Assembly: GCF_023091745.1 (NCBI RefSeq)
Contig: NC_068926.1
Coordinates: forward strand, 51,174,001-51,238,000
Direction of reading: 5' to 3'
DNA: 64,000 bases
Source: Budorcas taxicolor
Taxonomy: Eukaryota > Chordata > Mammalia > Artiodactyla > Bovidae
Shown: positions 20,764 to 30,894 of the stretch, in pieces
Position numbering within the stretch: position 1 is the stretch's first letter
How the letters are laid out: each line of letters opens with the position of its first letter
Position numbers and translations under genes: made by a program
The notes under the pieces: model-generated
The model's input: only the letters and a program-made list of their open reading frames with translations
The model's database searches: none
What the model was told of the DNA's origin: nothing

Positions 20764-20884
20764 TAGAACATCAGCTCCATGAAGGCAGGGATACCGTCTT
20801 GTTCCCCTGCTGTCTCCCTGGTGGCTAGAACAGAATCTGGCACATAGTAGGCGCTCAGCAAATGTTTGTTGAATGACTAAATGA
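20764..20884 (+). mobile_element. L2 LINE 3' end
   Basis: Clear L2 terminal segment: AGCTCCATGAAGGCAGGGAT, CTGGCACATAGTAGGCGCTC, AGCAAATGTTTGTTGAATGA. Confidence 0.85.
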
Positions 20885-21410
20885 CAGCATATCAGCAGCC
20901 ATTTGCGAATGAAAGTTTTGCAACAGGAGCTCCTAGGATTAGCCTTCCTTTGCGGGTGAGGCATCTAAGATGCGGAGAGGAGAAGAAATTGGCCAGCATT
21001 TGCCCAGCTGTTCAGGGTGGAGCTGGCATCAGGGTTTGGGCCTCTTCTAACAGCAGCCAAGGAATAAAACCCTCTCTCTCTGCACTCCATCATTGCAACT
21101 TGAGCTTTTATACACAGTGGATTTTCAGAGTCTGTGGTTGACATCCAAGGAATAAATAGATGGGTGGAGAATAAATACCTCTTGTAACAATGTCAGCAAA
21201 GCTCTTCAAAGCCACGCTGGGGGGCTTACTTCTCGGAAAGGGGCCTCGCCTCTTCTTTCAAAGAAAGCTTCGTTCTGGAATCTAGGCAGCCTGAAGGACT
21301 TGCTCCTGGAAGGGTATTTCAACATTCATCAAATGTAATTATTTCCCCAAGTAAAATATTTAAACAGGGCTTTAAGGAATCCAACAAAAGAAAATGAGTT
21401 TTAGGGGAAA
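20885..21410. other. Low-repeat non-coding stretch
   Basis: No SINE, BovB or LTR is recognised. The segment 21200-21400 has evenly spaced AT words (CAAATGTAATTATTTCCCC, AAAATATTTAAACAGG) that could be conserved regulatory DNA. Confidence 0.35.
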
Positions 21411-21430
21411 TATACACACATGCGCGCGTG

Positions 21431-21460
<30 letters not shown>
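21411..21460. repeat. 50-bp alternating pyrimidine-purine tract, Z-DNA candidate
   Basis: Unbroken Y-R alternation: TATACACACA, then TGCGCGCGTGCG, then TA followed by (CA)n. The CG-rich centre makes this a strong Z-forming sequence by established rules. Confidence 0.9.
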
Positions 21461-21461
<1 letters not shown>

Positions 21462-22280
21462 CCAGACACACAAACCAAATTCTTTCCTCAAAACATAAGC
21501 TGGAAGGATTTTATCTGCTCTCAGAGGGAAAACTCACAAGGTTTAATTTAAAACTTGGGCGGGCTCATGGCTTTTCAATGGGGTGATTGTTCCATAGTCA
21601 GGGAATGAGATAATAAGAAAACGTTTTCGGGCCCAGTGTTTGGTTTGGCTTCAGAAATTCAAACTGGCGTTCTTCTGAACGCTCTCTGGGCCCTGTGCAT
21701 GGCTCGGCTGGTATCTCTGCAGGTCAGAGACCAGATCTGCAATAACATTTATGCAATCAGAGACTTCCAAGGGAATGCAAGCCAAGTGATTGCCTTGTGC
21801 ACGTGTGCAGAGTTGGGACAAGGACGTGGTTACCTACTCTGGGGGGTTGTCATCCAGCCCCCAGGCGCCCAGAACCTCTGAATATTGCTATGAAACCTGG
21901 GCTAAGCAAGATTTAAGAAGCATCTGCCCTTATCTGGGGGCCGCTGGGCCATGAGAGCATGTTTTGACTTGTCAGGGTTCATTCTCCTCCTGCTGTCTTT
22001 GTCAAACCACTGGCTGGAAACTCCAAAACTATCGTCTCTGAAATTCAGCCCGCATCATCCCAGCTTCCCTGGGGTTCTTTCAGTGTGGATTTTATCGAGT
22101 GGAAATGGGCAAAGCCATAGCATGAATGCTGATGGCCATTTCCCCCCGTCGCTTTGCTTCTTCCCTTCTGCTCTGGGCTGTCTTGGGAAAATGCTCATTT
22201 TCTGTGAGAATGGGGTTTCTGAGAGTCGAGGGTGCAGGGAACCGGGATAGGACCTTTTGGTGGCTGTTGTTCTGGACGTA
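21461..22280. promoter_or_regulatory. Low-repeat block, candidate regulatory DNA
   Basis: About 0.8 kb without recognisable repeats, unusual in this window. It has POU/homeodomain-type words (TTTATGCAATCAGAG, GGAATGAGATAATAAG) and mixed-composition sequence. An 81-codon frame at 21636-21881 and a 99-codon frame at 21951-22250 show no domain. Regulatory role is inferred only. Confidence 0.3.
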
Positions 22281-22472
22281 GCTGGCACTTTGGGGAGAGC
22301 CTCTGAGTCATGGGTGGCTGGGTGAGAAGGCAGTTTTGGGGTTGATCCCCACTACCCCAGGGGATCCCCTGACATCATCTCCTATTCTGGGATGTCAACA
22401 TTCCTCTGGAGGACTTGGCTAATCTACGTCCTGGTGTCCTGCTTCTGCCATGATAGAAACAGACGTAGGTGT

Positions 22473-22604
22473 GGAGGGACTTCCCTGGTGGTCCAGTGGT
22501 TAAGATTCCACCTTCCAGTGCAGGGGGTGAAAGTTTGATCCCTGGACGGGGAACTAAGATGCCTGCCAAGTGCTGCAGGGTGTGGCCAAAAATTTAAAAT
22601 AAAC
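22473..22604 (+). mobile_element. CHR-type tRNA SINE
   Basis: GAGGGACTTCCCTGGTGGTC, GATTCCACCTTCCAGTGCAG, CGGGGAACTAAGATGCCTGC, ending GGTGTGGCCAAAAATTTAAA. Confidence 0.92.
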
Positions 22605-22939
22605 ACAGCGCTGTAAATCAATTATATTCAATTAAAAACAGACCAAAGGATAAATTCCAGTGGGGTTCGGAGCAGAGAGCATGCCTCTAAGAAGCTACTT
22701 GTTTCTCCATTCTGCAGTTGGCTGTTGAGTCTAGAGACCTGGGTATCCTTCTAGGGCTTTCTCTAATCACGAATTCTACCCCCAAGCCGACCCTTCAACT
22801 CACCCTAGGACTGGCCCTCATGTAGCCTCCAGCCTTGACCCACTAAAGCACATCCTTGACCCTGACCTTACCCTCCTGGGAGGCCTGGACAGCTGGAGGT
22901 TATGTCTGACTTAGATTCTTAGCCTTCTCCAATCAATAG

Positions 22940-23405
22940 AAATTGACTAGAGGCCAGACAAGAAATTCAGGCAATGCTTTACTGGGGCTCCCCACTGCAC
23001 AGTGGGGAGCCAGAACAAGAAACAGATTCCCTTGCTTGCTCAACCCCCAAGATAGGAGAGGAAGCTGGTTCCTTATAAAGGAGAGAGAATAGGGGTGTGT
23101 CCAGGGGTCAAGTCAGAGGCGGGTTTAGATGGTTTGCTCAGCCTTCTAGTGGGGTTGAGTGCAGGAAGCAGGCACAATACCCTGTTTTTCCTCCCTTCTC
23201 TTCAGAAATGGCAGTTAAGTTTTTTGGTCTTTTTGTATCTTTTGTCCAGAATTTGTCCCAACTGCCAGGGATTCGTGCAGTTATTTTTAGTCCCTTATAG
23301 TTACTTTGTATTTTATTGCTGGAGGAGATGTGTGTCCAGGGGCAAGCATTACAGAAAAGGGTCCCAGGTCCCACCCCATCTCAGGATGGCTGCTAGAGAG
23401 TTTCC
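22940..23405. mobile_element. Possible ERV-type LTR remnant (unclassified)
   Basis: GAGGCCAGACAAGAAATTCA, AATGCTTTACTGGGGCTCCC, ACAATACCCTGTTTTTCCTC and TGTCCAGGGGCAAGCATTAC resemble an antisense retroviral-type LTR seen in ungulates. Family uncertain. No coding capacity. Confidence 0.35.
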
Positions 23406-23493
23406 TTAGCCCCCTTGGGTCCCCTGACCCATGTGCGAATCCTGTATCAGCCAGCAGAAATCACAGAGACTTCCACCTGCCAAACTGTCCCTG

Positions 23494-23561
23494 TACTAGT
23501 TTCCTCAGTCTGGCGTAACTCATTACACCACAAAGTAGGTGGTTTAACACAACAGAAATGT
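23494..23561 (-). mobile_element. MLT1A-type LTR, antisense (part 1)
   Basis: TACTAGTTTCCTCAGTCTGG and GGTTTAACACAACAGAAATG start the antisense LTR. A BovB 3' fragment follows and the LTR resumes at 23912. Confidence 0.82.
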
Positions 23562-23911
23562 AGAAGACTCTTGACGGTCCCTTGGACAGCAAGGACATCA
23601 AACCAGTCAAGCCTAAAGGAAATCAACCCTGAATATTCATTGGAAAGACTGATGCTGAAGATGAAGCTCCAATACTTTGGCTACCTGATGCAAAGAACCA
23701 ACTCATTGAAAAAGACCCTGATGCTGGGAAAGATGCTGATGCAGGAGGAGAAGGGGCCAAGAGACGATGGGATGGTTGGATGGCATCACTGACTCAATGG
23801 ACATGAGTCTGAGCACACTCTGGAAGAAAGTGAAGGACAGGGAAGCCTGGCATTCTGCAGTCCATGGGATTGCAAAGAGTTGGACACAACTGAGTGACTG
23901 AACAAAAACAA
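23562..23911 (+). mobile_element. BovB LINE 3' fragment nested in MLT1A
   Basis: GAAGACTCTTGACGGTCCCT, CCTGAATATTCATTGGAAAG, GATGGGATGGTTGGATGGCA, ending GAGTGACTGAACAAAAACAA. Only about 350 bp of the 3' end was inserted. Confidence 0.95.
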
Positions 23912-24244
23912 CAGTTCTGGAAGCCAGGAGTACAAAGTCAAGGTGATAATAGGTTTGCACTCCCTCTGGAGGCTCTAGGGGAGGGTCCTTCCTTGCTTTT
24001 TTTCTAGTTTGTGGCAGCTGCTGACAGCCCTTGGCATTCCCTGGCTTGCAGCTGCCTCGCTGGCTGTGTTTTCTCTGGATCCTTGTGTCTTCACACCAGT
24101 TGTTGGATTCTGAGTCCACCTTAATCAAACATGACTTCACCTTAACTTGACTCCATCGGCAAAGACCTTATTTCCAAATAAGATCACACTCATAAGTTCT
24201 GGGTGAACGTGACTTTGGGGAGGACACTGTTAACCCAGTAGAGT
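23912..24244 (-). mobile_element. MLT1A-type LTR, antisense (part 2)
   Basis: GTTCTGGAAGCCAGGAGTAC, TTGGCATTCCCTGGCTTGCA, CTTATTTCCAAATAAGATCA, GGACACTGTTAACCCAGTA complete the LTR begun at 23494. Confidence 0.88.
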
Positions 24245-24274
24245 CCCCAAGGGCCTGCACTGGATTGAACTTTC

Positions 24275-24430
24275 TGCGTCTCCCTACTTAATCCCCACAG
24301 CAACCCATGAGGCAAGTACCGTTAAAATTCCCATTGTGTGGATGAGAAAAATGAGGCTCAAAGCATGACATAGCAAATGCCCAAGGTCACATGGCTGGTG
24401 GGGGAAGGGGTATAAGAAAACTGAGGTCAA
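24275..24430 (-). mobile_element. MIR SINE, antisense
   Basis: TTAATCCCCACAGCAACCCA, GGATGAGAAAAATGAGGCTC, CCCAAGGTCACATGGCTGGT. Confidence 0.82.
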
Positions 24431-24589
24431 CTGGAAGGCAGAATGCTGAAGCTGATCAGCTTTTCTTGTTTTGGCTGCTGGCTGGTCCAGCTCATCCCTG
24501 TCCTCACTCCATCAACTGTCCCTAAGACCACGGCCCCAGCCACCGGGACAGCTGGAGTCCCTGAACCACCAGCCCTAGGAGCACGGCTT

Positions 24590-25085
24590 CTGTGTATTTG
24601 CTGAAAGGCCTGATACAGCAATAGCTCAATTTTATTGATCATGTCAAAAGCAGTAATTCAAGAAAGCTATTTAAATTCACGGGAGGAAGCCAGAGCAATT
24701 ATCCGCGTCTGCATCAGATTCTTCATCATTTTTGTTATTGGCTACTGAGCGTGGAGACAGACATTCTGTGTAAGGTTGATGTGACAGCAGAGGGGCCGCT
24801 GAGGGCTGGGGGAAAAAAATCATAATCAACAATTTGCCGGATATAAATCTATATGCATAAAAGTTTACAGGGTGTTGCCATGGGAGGTGTGTGGGTACCC
24901 AGTGGTTTAAATCCATTTTGCCCCTTATCCCAACCAAATTCCACCCCACCCCCAGCTCAGTATATTCCCACGGCCCCTATTTCAGCACATAATAACATTG
25001 TGATTTGTGATGGAGCAGGTGATTTTTTTTGCAGGCTTTCCCCTGTAGTTAAACTTTAATGAAAGCCTAAATCACACCGGAATTC
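24590..25085. promoter_or_regulatory. Candidate conserved non-coding element (enhancer-like)
   Basis: About 500 bp free of recognisable repeats, dense in developmental-factor-like words: CAATTTTATTGATCATG, GCAGTAATTCAAG, ATAATCAACAATTTGCCGG, ATCTATATGCATAAAAG, TTAAACTTTAATGAAAGC. Neighbouring DNA is repeat-derived, so this gap is notable. Function is inferred from texture, not shown. Confidence 0.4.
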
Positions 25086-25239
25086 TTGCGGGTGACAAGT
25101 GAATGAGATCAGGGGCAGGCACAGTGAGTCTGGCTGGGTGGGCTGTGGCAGCAGAGAGGCGGGGGGAAAAGGACTCCACCCACCCTCCACTACAGTGCTT
25201 TGACCCTAGCACATAGCAGCCTCTCCTGGCGGGAGTCAT

Positions 25240-25325
25240 GGTTAATTTAGTCCTAAATCCCTGGCACTTGGTATATTGCCTGGTTCACAGCAGGTGCTCA
25301 ATGAAGAACTGAATGAATGAATGAG
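25240..25325 (+). mobile_element. L2 LINE 3' end
   Basis: CCTGGTTCACAGCAGGTGCT, CAATGAAGAACTGAATGAAT form a typical L2 terminus. Confidence 0.75.
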
Positions 25326-25399
25326 CTGGGTGAACTGCTTACTTTAAACTGTGGTTTGCCAAACTCAGTTGCTCCTGTATATCATGATGTCAAGATATT

Positions 25400-25661
25400 T
25401 TCACCATCTGTGCTGGACATCTTCCGTTTTCCTCTGCAGGTCTACTCTCCACCCCTTTTCCATTCTGCCTGCATAGGCTGACCCATGTGGGCTCCATTCT
25501 CTTGAGCTCCCAGCCCTCTAGTATCTGGCTAGATCCAGCCAATGGGAGGCATCAGCTGGAAGCTAGAGGCTGGTGGAAGAGGAAGCCAGAGTGTTTATTC
25601 CCCAGCTCTCTCTCTGCCTTGCCTCAGGTTGGCTGTGTCCCTTCAATAAAGCATAAGGCTC
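25400..25661 (+). mobile_element. Ancient retroposon remnant, part 1 (unclassified)
   Basis: CCAGCCAATGGGAGGCATCA, TGTTTATTCCCCAGCTCTCT, GGTTGGCTGTGTCCCTTCAA belong to a recurrent mammalian repeat I cannot name. A CHR SINE splits it and it continues to about 25970. Confidence 0.45.
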
Positions 25662-25780
25662 CTGGGACTTATCTGGCCATCCAACGGTTAAGACACCACC
25701 TTCCATTGCAGGGGTACGGGTTCCATTTCTGTTTGAGGAACTAAGATCCCACATGCCACATGGGTCAGTGAAAAAGGATA
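25662..25780 (+). mobile_element. CHR-type tRNA SINE
   Basis: GGGACTTATCTGGCCATCCA, GGGTTCCATTTCTGTTTGAG, GAACTAAGATCCCACATGCC. Diverged, short. Confidence 0.88.
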
Positions 25781-25975
25781 AGGGTCCTATTGAGTGGTCC
25801 TCTGTGATAGCTCCTGGCTTCAGGTTCTAGTAAGGCTCTCACCTTGTCCCTTTCATATACAGTGACAACTCCCCATATTGCTATTGGGTGGTGGGTAACC
25901 ACTCCCTGCCCAGACTTTTAAAAATAGTCACTTTGTTTCTCAATTTTCCATCTGAGTGTGCCCCCCTCTGTTTTC
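25781..25975 (+). mobile_element. Ancient retroposon remnant, part 2 (unclassified)
   Basis: Continues the repeat split at 25661: CTCCTGGCTTCAGGTTCTAG, AAAATAGTCACTTTGTTTCT, CATCTGAGTGTGCCCCCCTC. Confidence 0.45.
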
Positions 25976-26084
25976 TATTCAGATCATAACTGATAAAATA
26001 GCCAAACCATTATGTTCTCATTTACTATTCCCTTTAAAAACAATTCATATATTTTTATCTGAGTACTGACTTTGCCTTGCCGTC

Positions 26085-26275
26085 AGCAATTCTCTAAGTG
26101 TGGTGTCAGACCAGCAGCCTAGAATCACTTGGGAGTTCGTTAGAAAGGCAAATGCTTGGGCCCTACCCTAGATCTACTGAGTCAAGACACTCTGGGGGTG
26201 GTCCCAGCTACCTGTGTTTTCACAAGCCCTCCAGGGAATTTTTGACACATGTTCAAATGTGAGAACTGCTGTTCT
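26085..26275. mobile_element. MER5A hAT DNA transposon remnant
   Basis: Near full-length MER5A-like element with inverted ends (AGCAATTCTCTAAGTGTGGT ... CAAATGTGAGAACTGCTG) and the core CTGGGGGTGGTCCCAGCTAC. An ancient non-autonomous cut-and-paste element. Confidence 0.85.
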
Positions 26276-26347
26276 AAGTAATAATTCCTGCGAATAGGTT
26301 TGGTGTGTGTGGTCCATGCTACAGATGCTTTCACAATATCTGTTCTT

Positions 26348-26840
26348 CAGTTCAGTTCAGTTCAGTCACTCAGTCGTGTCTGACTCTTTGCAACCCTATG
26401 AACTGCAGCATGCCAATCTCCCTGTCCATCACCAACTCCCCGAGTTCAGTCAAACCCACATCCATCGAGTTGGTGATGCCATCCAGCCATTTCATCCTGT
26501 GTCGTCCCCTTTTCCTCCTGCCCCCAATCCTTCCCAGCATCAGAGTCTTTTCCAATGAGTCAACTCTTCGCATGAGGTGGCCAAAGTACTGGAGTTGGAG
26601 CTTTAGCATCATTCTTTCCAAAGAACATCCTGGATTGATCTCCTTCAAAATGGACTGGTTGGATCTCCTTGCAGTCCACAGGACTCTCAAGAGTCTTCTC
26701 CAACACCACAGTTCAAAAGCATCAATTCTTCGGCTCTCAGCTTTCTTCACAGTCCAACTCTCACATCCATACATGACCACTGGAAAAACCATAGCCTTGA
26801 CTAGATGGACCTTTGTTGGCAAAGTAATGTCTCTGCTTTT
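26348..26840 (-). mobile_element. BovB LINE 3' fragment, antisense
   Basis: Starts with CAGTT pentamers and proceeds to ATGTCTCTGCTTTTC. A minus-strand frame of 197 codons (26370-26963) extends the C-terminal BovB sequence (MYGCESWTVKKAE, ELWCWRRLLRVLW) into flanking DNA. Its length reflects an undisrupted LINE frame, not a host gene. Confidence 0.96.
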
Positions 26841-26899
26841 CTTATTTCCTATTAAAACCCTAGTTGTGTTTGGGACAACACTGTATCCAGTGTAAACTC

Positions 26900-27190
26900 C
26901 ACCTTTCCCAGCTTCCTTTGCAAGTAGGAGTTGCTCATTAACGGTGATGCTCATGACCCACACTTGGCTAAGTGAGATTTAAATTAGGTGTGATTAGGTG
27001 GGACTTCTGTCAAAGTTCTTTAAAAAGTGAGGGGTCGGGGTGGGGAACAGAAGGAACTAAAACTGATCCTTCGCTCTTTATTCTTTCCTTTCTTCCTGCC
27101 TGGAATTTAGATGCAATGCTGGAGGTAGAGCAGCCATCTTGTGACCATAAGGTGAGCATTAGGATAAAAGGCTTAGAAAGGGGCTTGAGC
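26900..27190 (+). mobile_element. MaLR-like LTR remnant
   Basis: Words characteristic of an MLT1-like LTR: TCTTTCCTTTCTTCCTGCCT, GATGCAATGCTGGAGGTAGA, GCAGCCATCTTGTGACCATA. Strongly diverged. Confidence 0.5.
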
Positions 27191-27904
27191 TTTAATGGCA
27201 AGGTGGAGCTGTTTCTTAACAAAGAGAAAGAAGTTCCTTATTTGAGTAAGCTTCTCTGATTTGGATTTTCAGTTATATGTAGCCAAATGCAATTCCTAAT
27301 TAAAATGAATACATAACTAGGACAATAAAAAGTGTTCATCTTTGTGCACCACTCCAAGTAATCTTGCAGGCCATGAAACTCTGTTTGCATGAAAGCCTCA
27401 TCATTAAAGGCAAAGACACCACTTGAGACTGGCAAAAAGGCTGACCTGGGAGAATGCTGGGTACAGAGAGCGCTGGGTATAGCAGATGCTTGGTTTTATG
27501 TGTTTGTTTACACCTACCTCCTTGCAAACATGGATTTGAAAAGATTTCTGGAATCAAGTTAAATTGAAATTAAATTGGAAGAAGAATTAAGGAGGCCTGG
27601 GAGGTCTCAAACGACATTTTTGCCCATCATCATTATCATTTTCATCATCATCAATCTCAAAATCTCTACAATACCCACTGTTTATAGGGCCACGTGCCAG
27701 ATAAACTAGGGACTCCAAAGGCACTGATCTGAACTTCCAAGAAGTCAGTGTGTAGGCAAGAGGAGAGGCCAAGAGGGCATCAGAGCTATGTAATCGCAAA
27801 ACACTGCTTGAAAGAGGTGGCATTTGGACTGGCAGCCAGGAGCAGAAGAGAATGTCCATTGAGTGAATATCTGCACTTCCTTCTGTGGACCTCGCTGCAT
27901 TGTT
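27191..27904. other. Unclassified non-coding stretch
   Basis: No gene. It contains a short ATC/TTC-rich run (27625-27655, TCATCATTATCATTTTCATC) and a weak L2-like segment near 27800-27850. Confidence 0.35.
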
Positions 27905-28069
27905 TTCTTTTGTGGAGCATGGGCTCTAGGCGCTTGGACCTCAGTGTTGTGGCTCATGGGTTTAGTTGCTCCACAGCATGTGGAATCTTCCCGGACCAGG
28001 GGTCAAACCCGTGTCTCCTGCATTGGCAGGCGGATTCTTAGTTGCTCCACTGTACCACCAGAGAAGTCT
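27905..28069 (-). mobile_element. CHR/ART-type tRNA SINE, antisense
   Basis: TTTTGTGGAGCATGGGCTCT, GGTTTAGTTGCTCCACAGCA, GGCAGGCGGATTCTTAGTTG, TACCACCAGAGAAGTCTT. Confidence 0.9.
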
Positions 28070-28121
28070 TGTTCTTGATTTTTGAATCATTTCTCTTATT
28101 GCTCATTCTACAGGCAGCCTG

Positions 28122-28326
28122 GGGCTTCCCTTACAGCTCAGTTAGTGAAGAATCTGCCTGCAGTGCAGAAGACCCAGGTTCGATCCCTGGGTTGGAAAGA
28201 TCTCCTGGAGAAGGAAATGGCAACCCACTCCAGTATCCTTGCCTGGAAAACCTCATGGACACAGGAGCCTGGTGGGCTGCAGGCCATAGGATCGCAAAGA
28301 GTTGGGCACGACTGAACAACTAACAC
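28122..28326 (+). mobile_element. Bov-tA SINE
   Basis: GGGGCTTCCCTTACAGCTCA, GGTTCGATCCCTGGGTTGGA, CTGGAGAAGGAAATGGCAAC, ending GGCACGACTGAACAACTAAC. Near-complete. Confidence 0.95.
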
Positions 28327-28589
28327 TTACTGTACCCGGGGCATGATTTCTATGCAATTTCAGGAGGGAGCAGACAGCCGGGACTGAGTTTTGATCACTT
28401 GAGGCTTCTCTCTGAACCCCCTAGTCTCACTAGTGGATGCTGTCCTACAGCTTTTCTCTTCCCCCTCCTCTTCACCTCATGGGCCCACAGTGGATGTCTG
28501 AGGGCCTCCTGTCTAGGTCCTCTTCGTTTGGAAGAAAATTTCTCCCTCTCATGTGTCACTGAGGAACCACCCCTCCATTATTACCCACC

Positions 28590-28915
28590 CATGTGGTTTG
28601 AATGAGTCAAACTCTGTCCCATCACCACAGCCATTGGCTCAGGGATGGTCATGTGTCCCAGCCATGTGATTCAGGCTAGACCAATGAGAACTCTCCCTGG
28701 GACTTTTATTGAAACCACTTGGGAAAAGATCTCTGTTTCCATTGAGTTGTCATGCTGGTGGGGTGTAACTGAACCTGTCTGAGAAAGAAATCAGCCTAGA
28801 TAGAGAAAAGAAGCCCCGGGAAGGAGAGACAAGTGATGACATTATTAGCACCCCTGAATCCAGCCATGCCTGAAATCCACCCTAGACTTTTCAGTTACTT
28901 GAAACTGGAAATCTG
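28590..28915 (+). mobile_element. MaLR-like LTR remnant
   Basis: CAGCCATTGGCTCAGGGATG, CAGGCTAGACCAATGAGAAC, CCCTGAATCCAGCCATGCCT, CTAGACTTTTCAGTTACTTG follow the order of an MLT1-like LTR. Confidence 0.6.
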
Positions 28916-29339
28916 AGAGTTGGATGTATGTCTCTGGCTATGCAAATGCCCTGACCATGACTTTATCATGATTCCCTCTCCCCATCCGCCAACCTGGATC
29001 ATTTCTGGTTGCAGCAGACTTTGCTAAAGTTTGGAGAGCAAGGGAGAGGTCTGGCAACACTGTGCTGTTCAGACTCCATTTTCTCTTAAGACTCCCTGCT
29101 TTTCTGTTTTCAAGTCCTTTCCTTCTCTGACTCCCCAGGAAACTCTATTATCTAAACATTCCTATGCAGCCTCCTACCAAGGTCAAGCTCCAAACCTTCA
29201 TCATTTTGTCCTAGGAAGGAAATGGCCATCCACACTTTCCCCATACCCCAGCCTCACAGTCACAGACAAGTGAGCTTTGGCCTTTGCCATATCCACTTTC
29301 CCTTCCTTTAGTGAGTAGGTTAACGGCACCAGAATATCT
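28916..29339. other. Unclassified non-coding stretch
   Basis: No gene or named repeat; an 80-codon frame lacks recognisable domains. Confidence 0.35.
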
Positions 29340-29548
29340 AAACTCAAGTCCCAAACCCTCTGTTCCGCGGCTGTGTAACCTTAGGCTGTGGCCTTAGGTG
29401 ACTCCATAACCTGGTCTGTAGAAGGGAAATATGGATAATGAAGTTAGGGTTGCTCAGAGGATTAATTGAGTGAATTTACAGAAAACACTCTGAGCCGTGC
29501 CTAGCATATAGCGATTGCTCTATAAGCATTTGTTATATTATTATTAAG
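29340..29548 (+). mobile_element. MIR SINE
   Basis: GCGGCTGTGTAACCTTAGGC, GCTCAGAGGATTAATTGAGT, GCCTAGCATATAGCGATTGC, TATTATTATTAAG end. Confidence 0.8.
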
Positions 29549-29560
29549 AGGGGATGGTGC

Positions 29561-29834
29561 TGCTGCTGCTGCTAAGTCACTTTAGTCATGTCCATCTCTG
29601 TGTGACCCCATAGACGGCAGCCCACCAGGCTCCCCCATCCCTGGGATTCTCCAGACAAGAACACTGGAGTGGGTTGCCATTTCCTTCTCCAATGGATGAC
29701 AGTGAAAAGTGAAAGGGAAGTAGCTCAGTCATGTCCGACTCTTCGCAACCCCATGGACTGCAGCCTACCAGGCTCCTCCGTCCATGGGATTTTCCAGGCA
29801 AGAGTACTGGAGTGGGGTGCCATCACCTTCTCCG
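29561..29834 (-). mobile_element. Bov-A2 SINE (dimeric), antisense, with perfect target-site duplication
   Basis: Two Bov-A monomers: GCTGCTGCTAAGTCACTTTA through CACTGGAGTGGGTTGCCATT, then a GAAAGTGAA-type linker, and a second unit from AGCTCAGTCATGTCCGACTC to GGGGTGCCATCACC. Flanked by identical GGGGATGGTGC at 29550-29560 and 29835-29845. Low divergence and an intact duplication imply a young insertion. Confidence 0.96.
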
Positions 29835-29845
29835 GGGGATGGTGC

Positions 29846-30489
29846 AGGAATCAAATATTTTGTACCCCCTCCCATAGGAGGCAGAAGTAGTTACCCATGT
29901 GTTTTAAAGTAATCATTCTCCTAAGCTTAGTTTTAAAGTAATCATCTCCAAAACCTGGAGGATTTTGAAAAAAAATATTTTCTGCCCACATAGAAAGGAG
30001 GAAGCAGGGGTTAGGAAACCAGCACTGGTGGAGGGGTGGGATTGGACTTGATTTCTGGGTAGGAATGAGGAGCTATTTCTAGTTTTTTAATAGGGAGATG
30101 AGGTGTCTAGAGAGTCTGGTGTCTAGGGTGGTATGCAATGGTGCCACATTCTTGCTATATGTTAAGGGCTCCACCCACCCCACTCCAGGGCTGGGTAATA
30201 AAAGAAGCAGGCGCCCTGTGTGAGCTAAGCTGCCTACTAGCTGACATGGAGATGAAAAAAGGACCCAATCAAGCTAACAGCCCTTCCTGGCTGCCCTGCA
30301 ATGATTGCACTTTGTGCTGAGCTGGGGAAAATATTGGCCAGTTAAGCTTTCACACTCTCTGGGGAGCAGCTGTAAGAGGAGGGGCGACTGCTGGGTCAGA
30401 CTGGAGAGAGTTTGAGCTGCTGTGGGCTGTGGAGAGGAGAGTTTTATTCCAGGCAAGCCCAATGCCCTTCTGTGTTGGAAGCAACCTCA
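29846..30489. other. Unclassified non-coding stretch
   Basis: No gene. It includes a short duplicated word (TTTTAAAGTAATCAT at 29903-29917 and 29930-29944). Confidence 0.4.
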
Positions 30490-30645
30490 CACGCGTGTTC
30501 ATGGAGACAGCAGGCAGTGCCCATTTTACAGATGAGTAAACTGGGGCTCAAAATGAGAAGTGAGCCACTCAAGTTCAGACAGCTGGAAGGTTTCAAATGT
30601 AGACAAGGTCTGTCTGACTCCAAATTCCATGTCATTTTTGTTATT
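30490..30645 (-). mobile_element. MIR SINE, antisense
   Basis: CCATTTTACAGATGAGTAAA, CTGGGGCTCAAAATGAGAAG, GTCTGTCTGACTCCAAATTC. Confidence 0.78.
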
Positions 30646-30894
30646 CAGGTGGCCTCACAGATCTGGTAGGAACAAGATGGAGGAGGTGGTATAGGGGTGG
30701 AGAAGTCAATTTGGGAAGCAGACCAAAGAGGGCTGAATCTGGGGGCTTTGCATGTGAGCATGAGGGCAACCTAGATACAGGCAGTTGAAGGGAAAAAGTG
30801 CATGTTTCTTGGTTCAGCCTCTTTCTTGGTTCTTCAGGATTTTCTGATATCCCAGATCACTTCCACAGCGGTGAAATATCCACTCACTTCATTT

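Noticed and set aside
26305..26963. Paired 196- and 197-codon frames on opposite strands
   Set aside because: Both lie over the same BovB 3' fragment. The minus frame is LINE-derived and the plus frame is its shadow.
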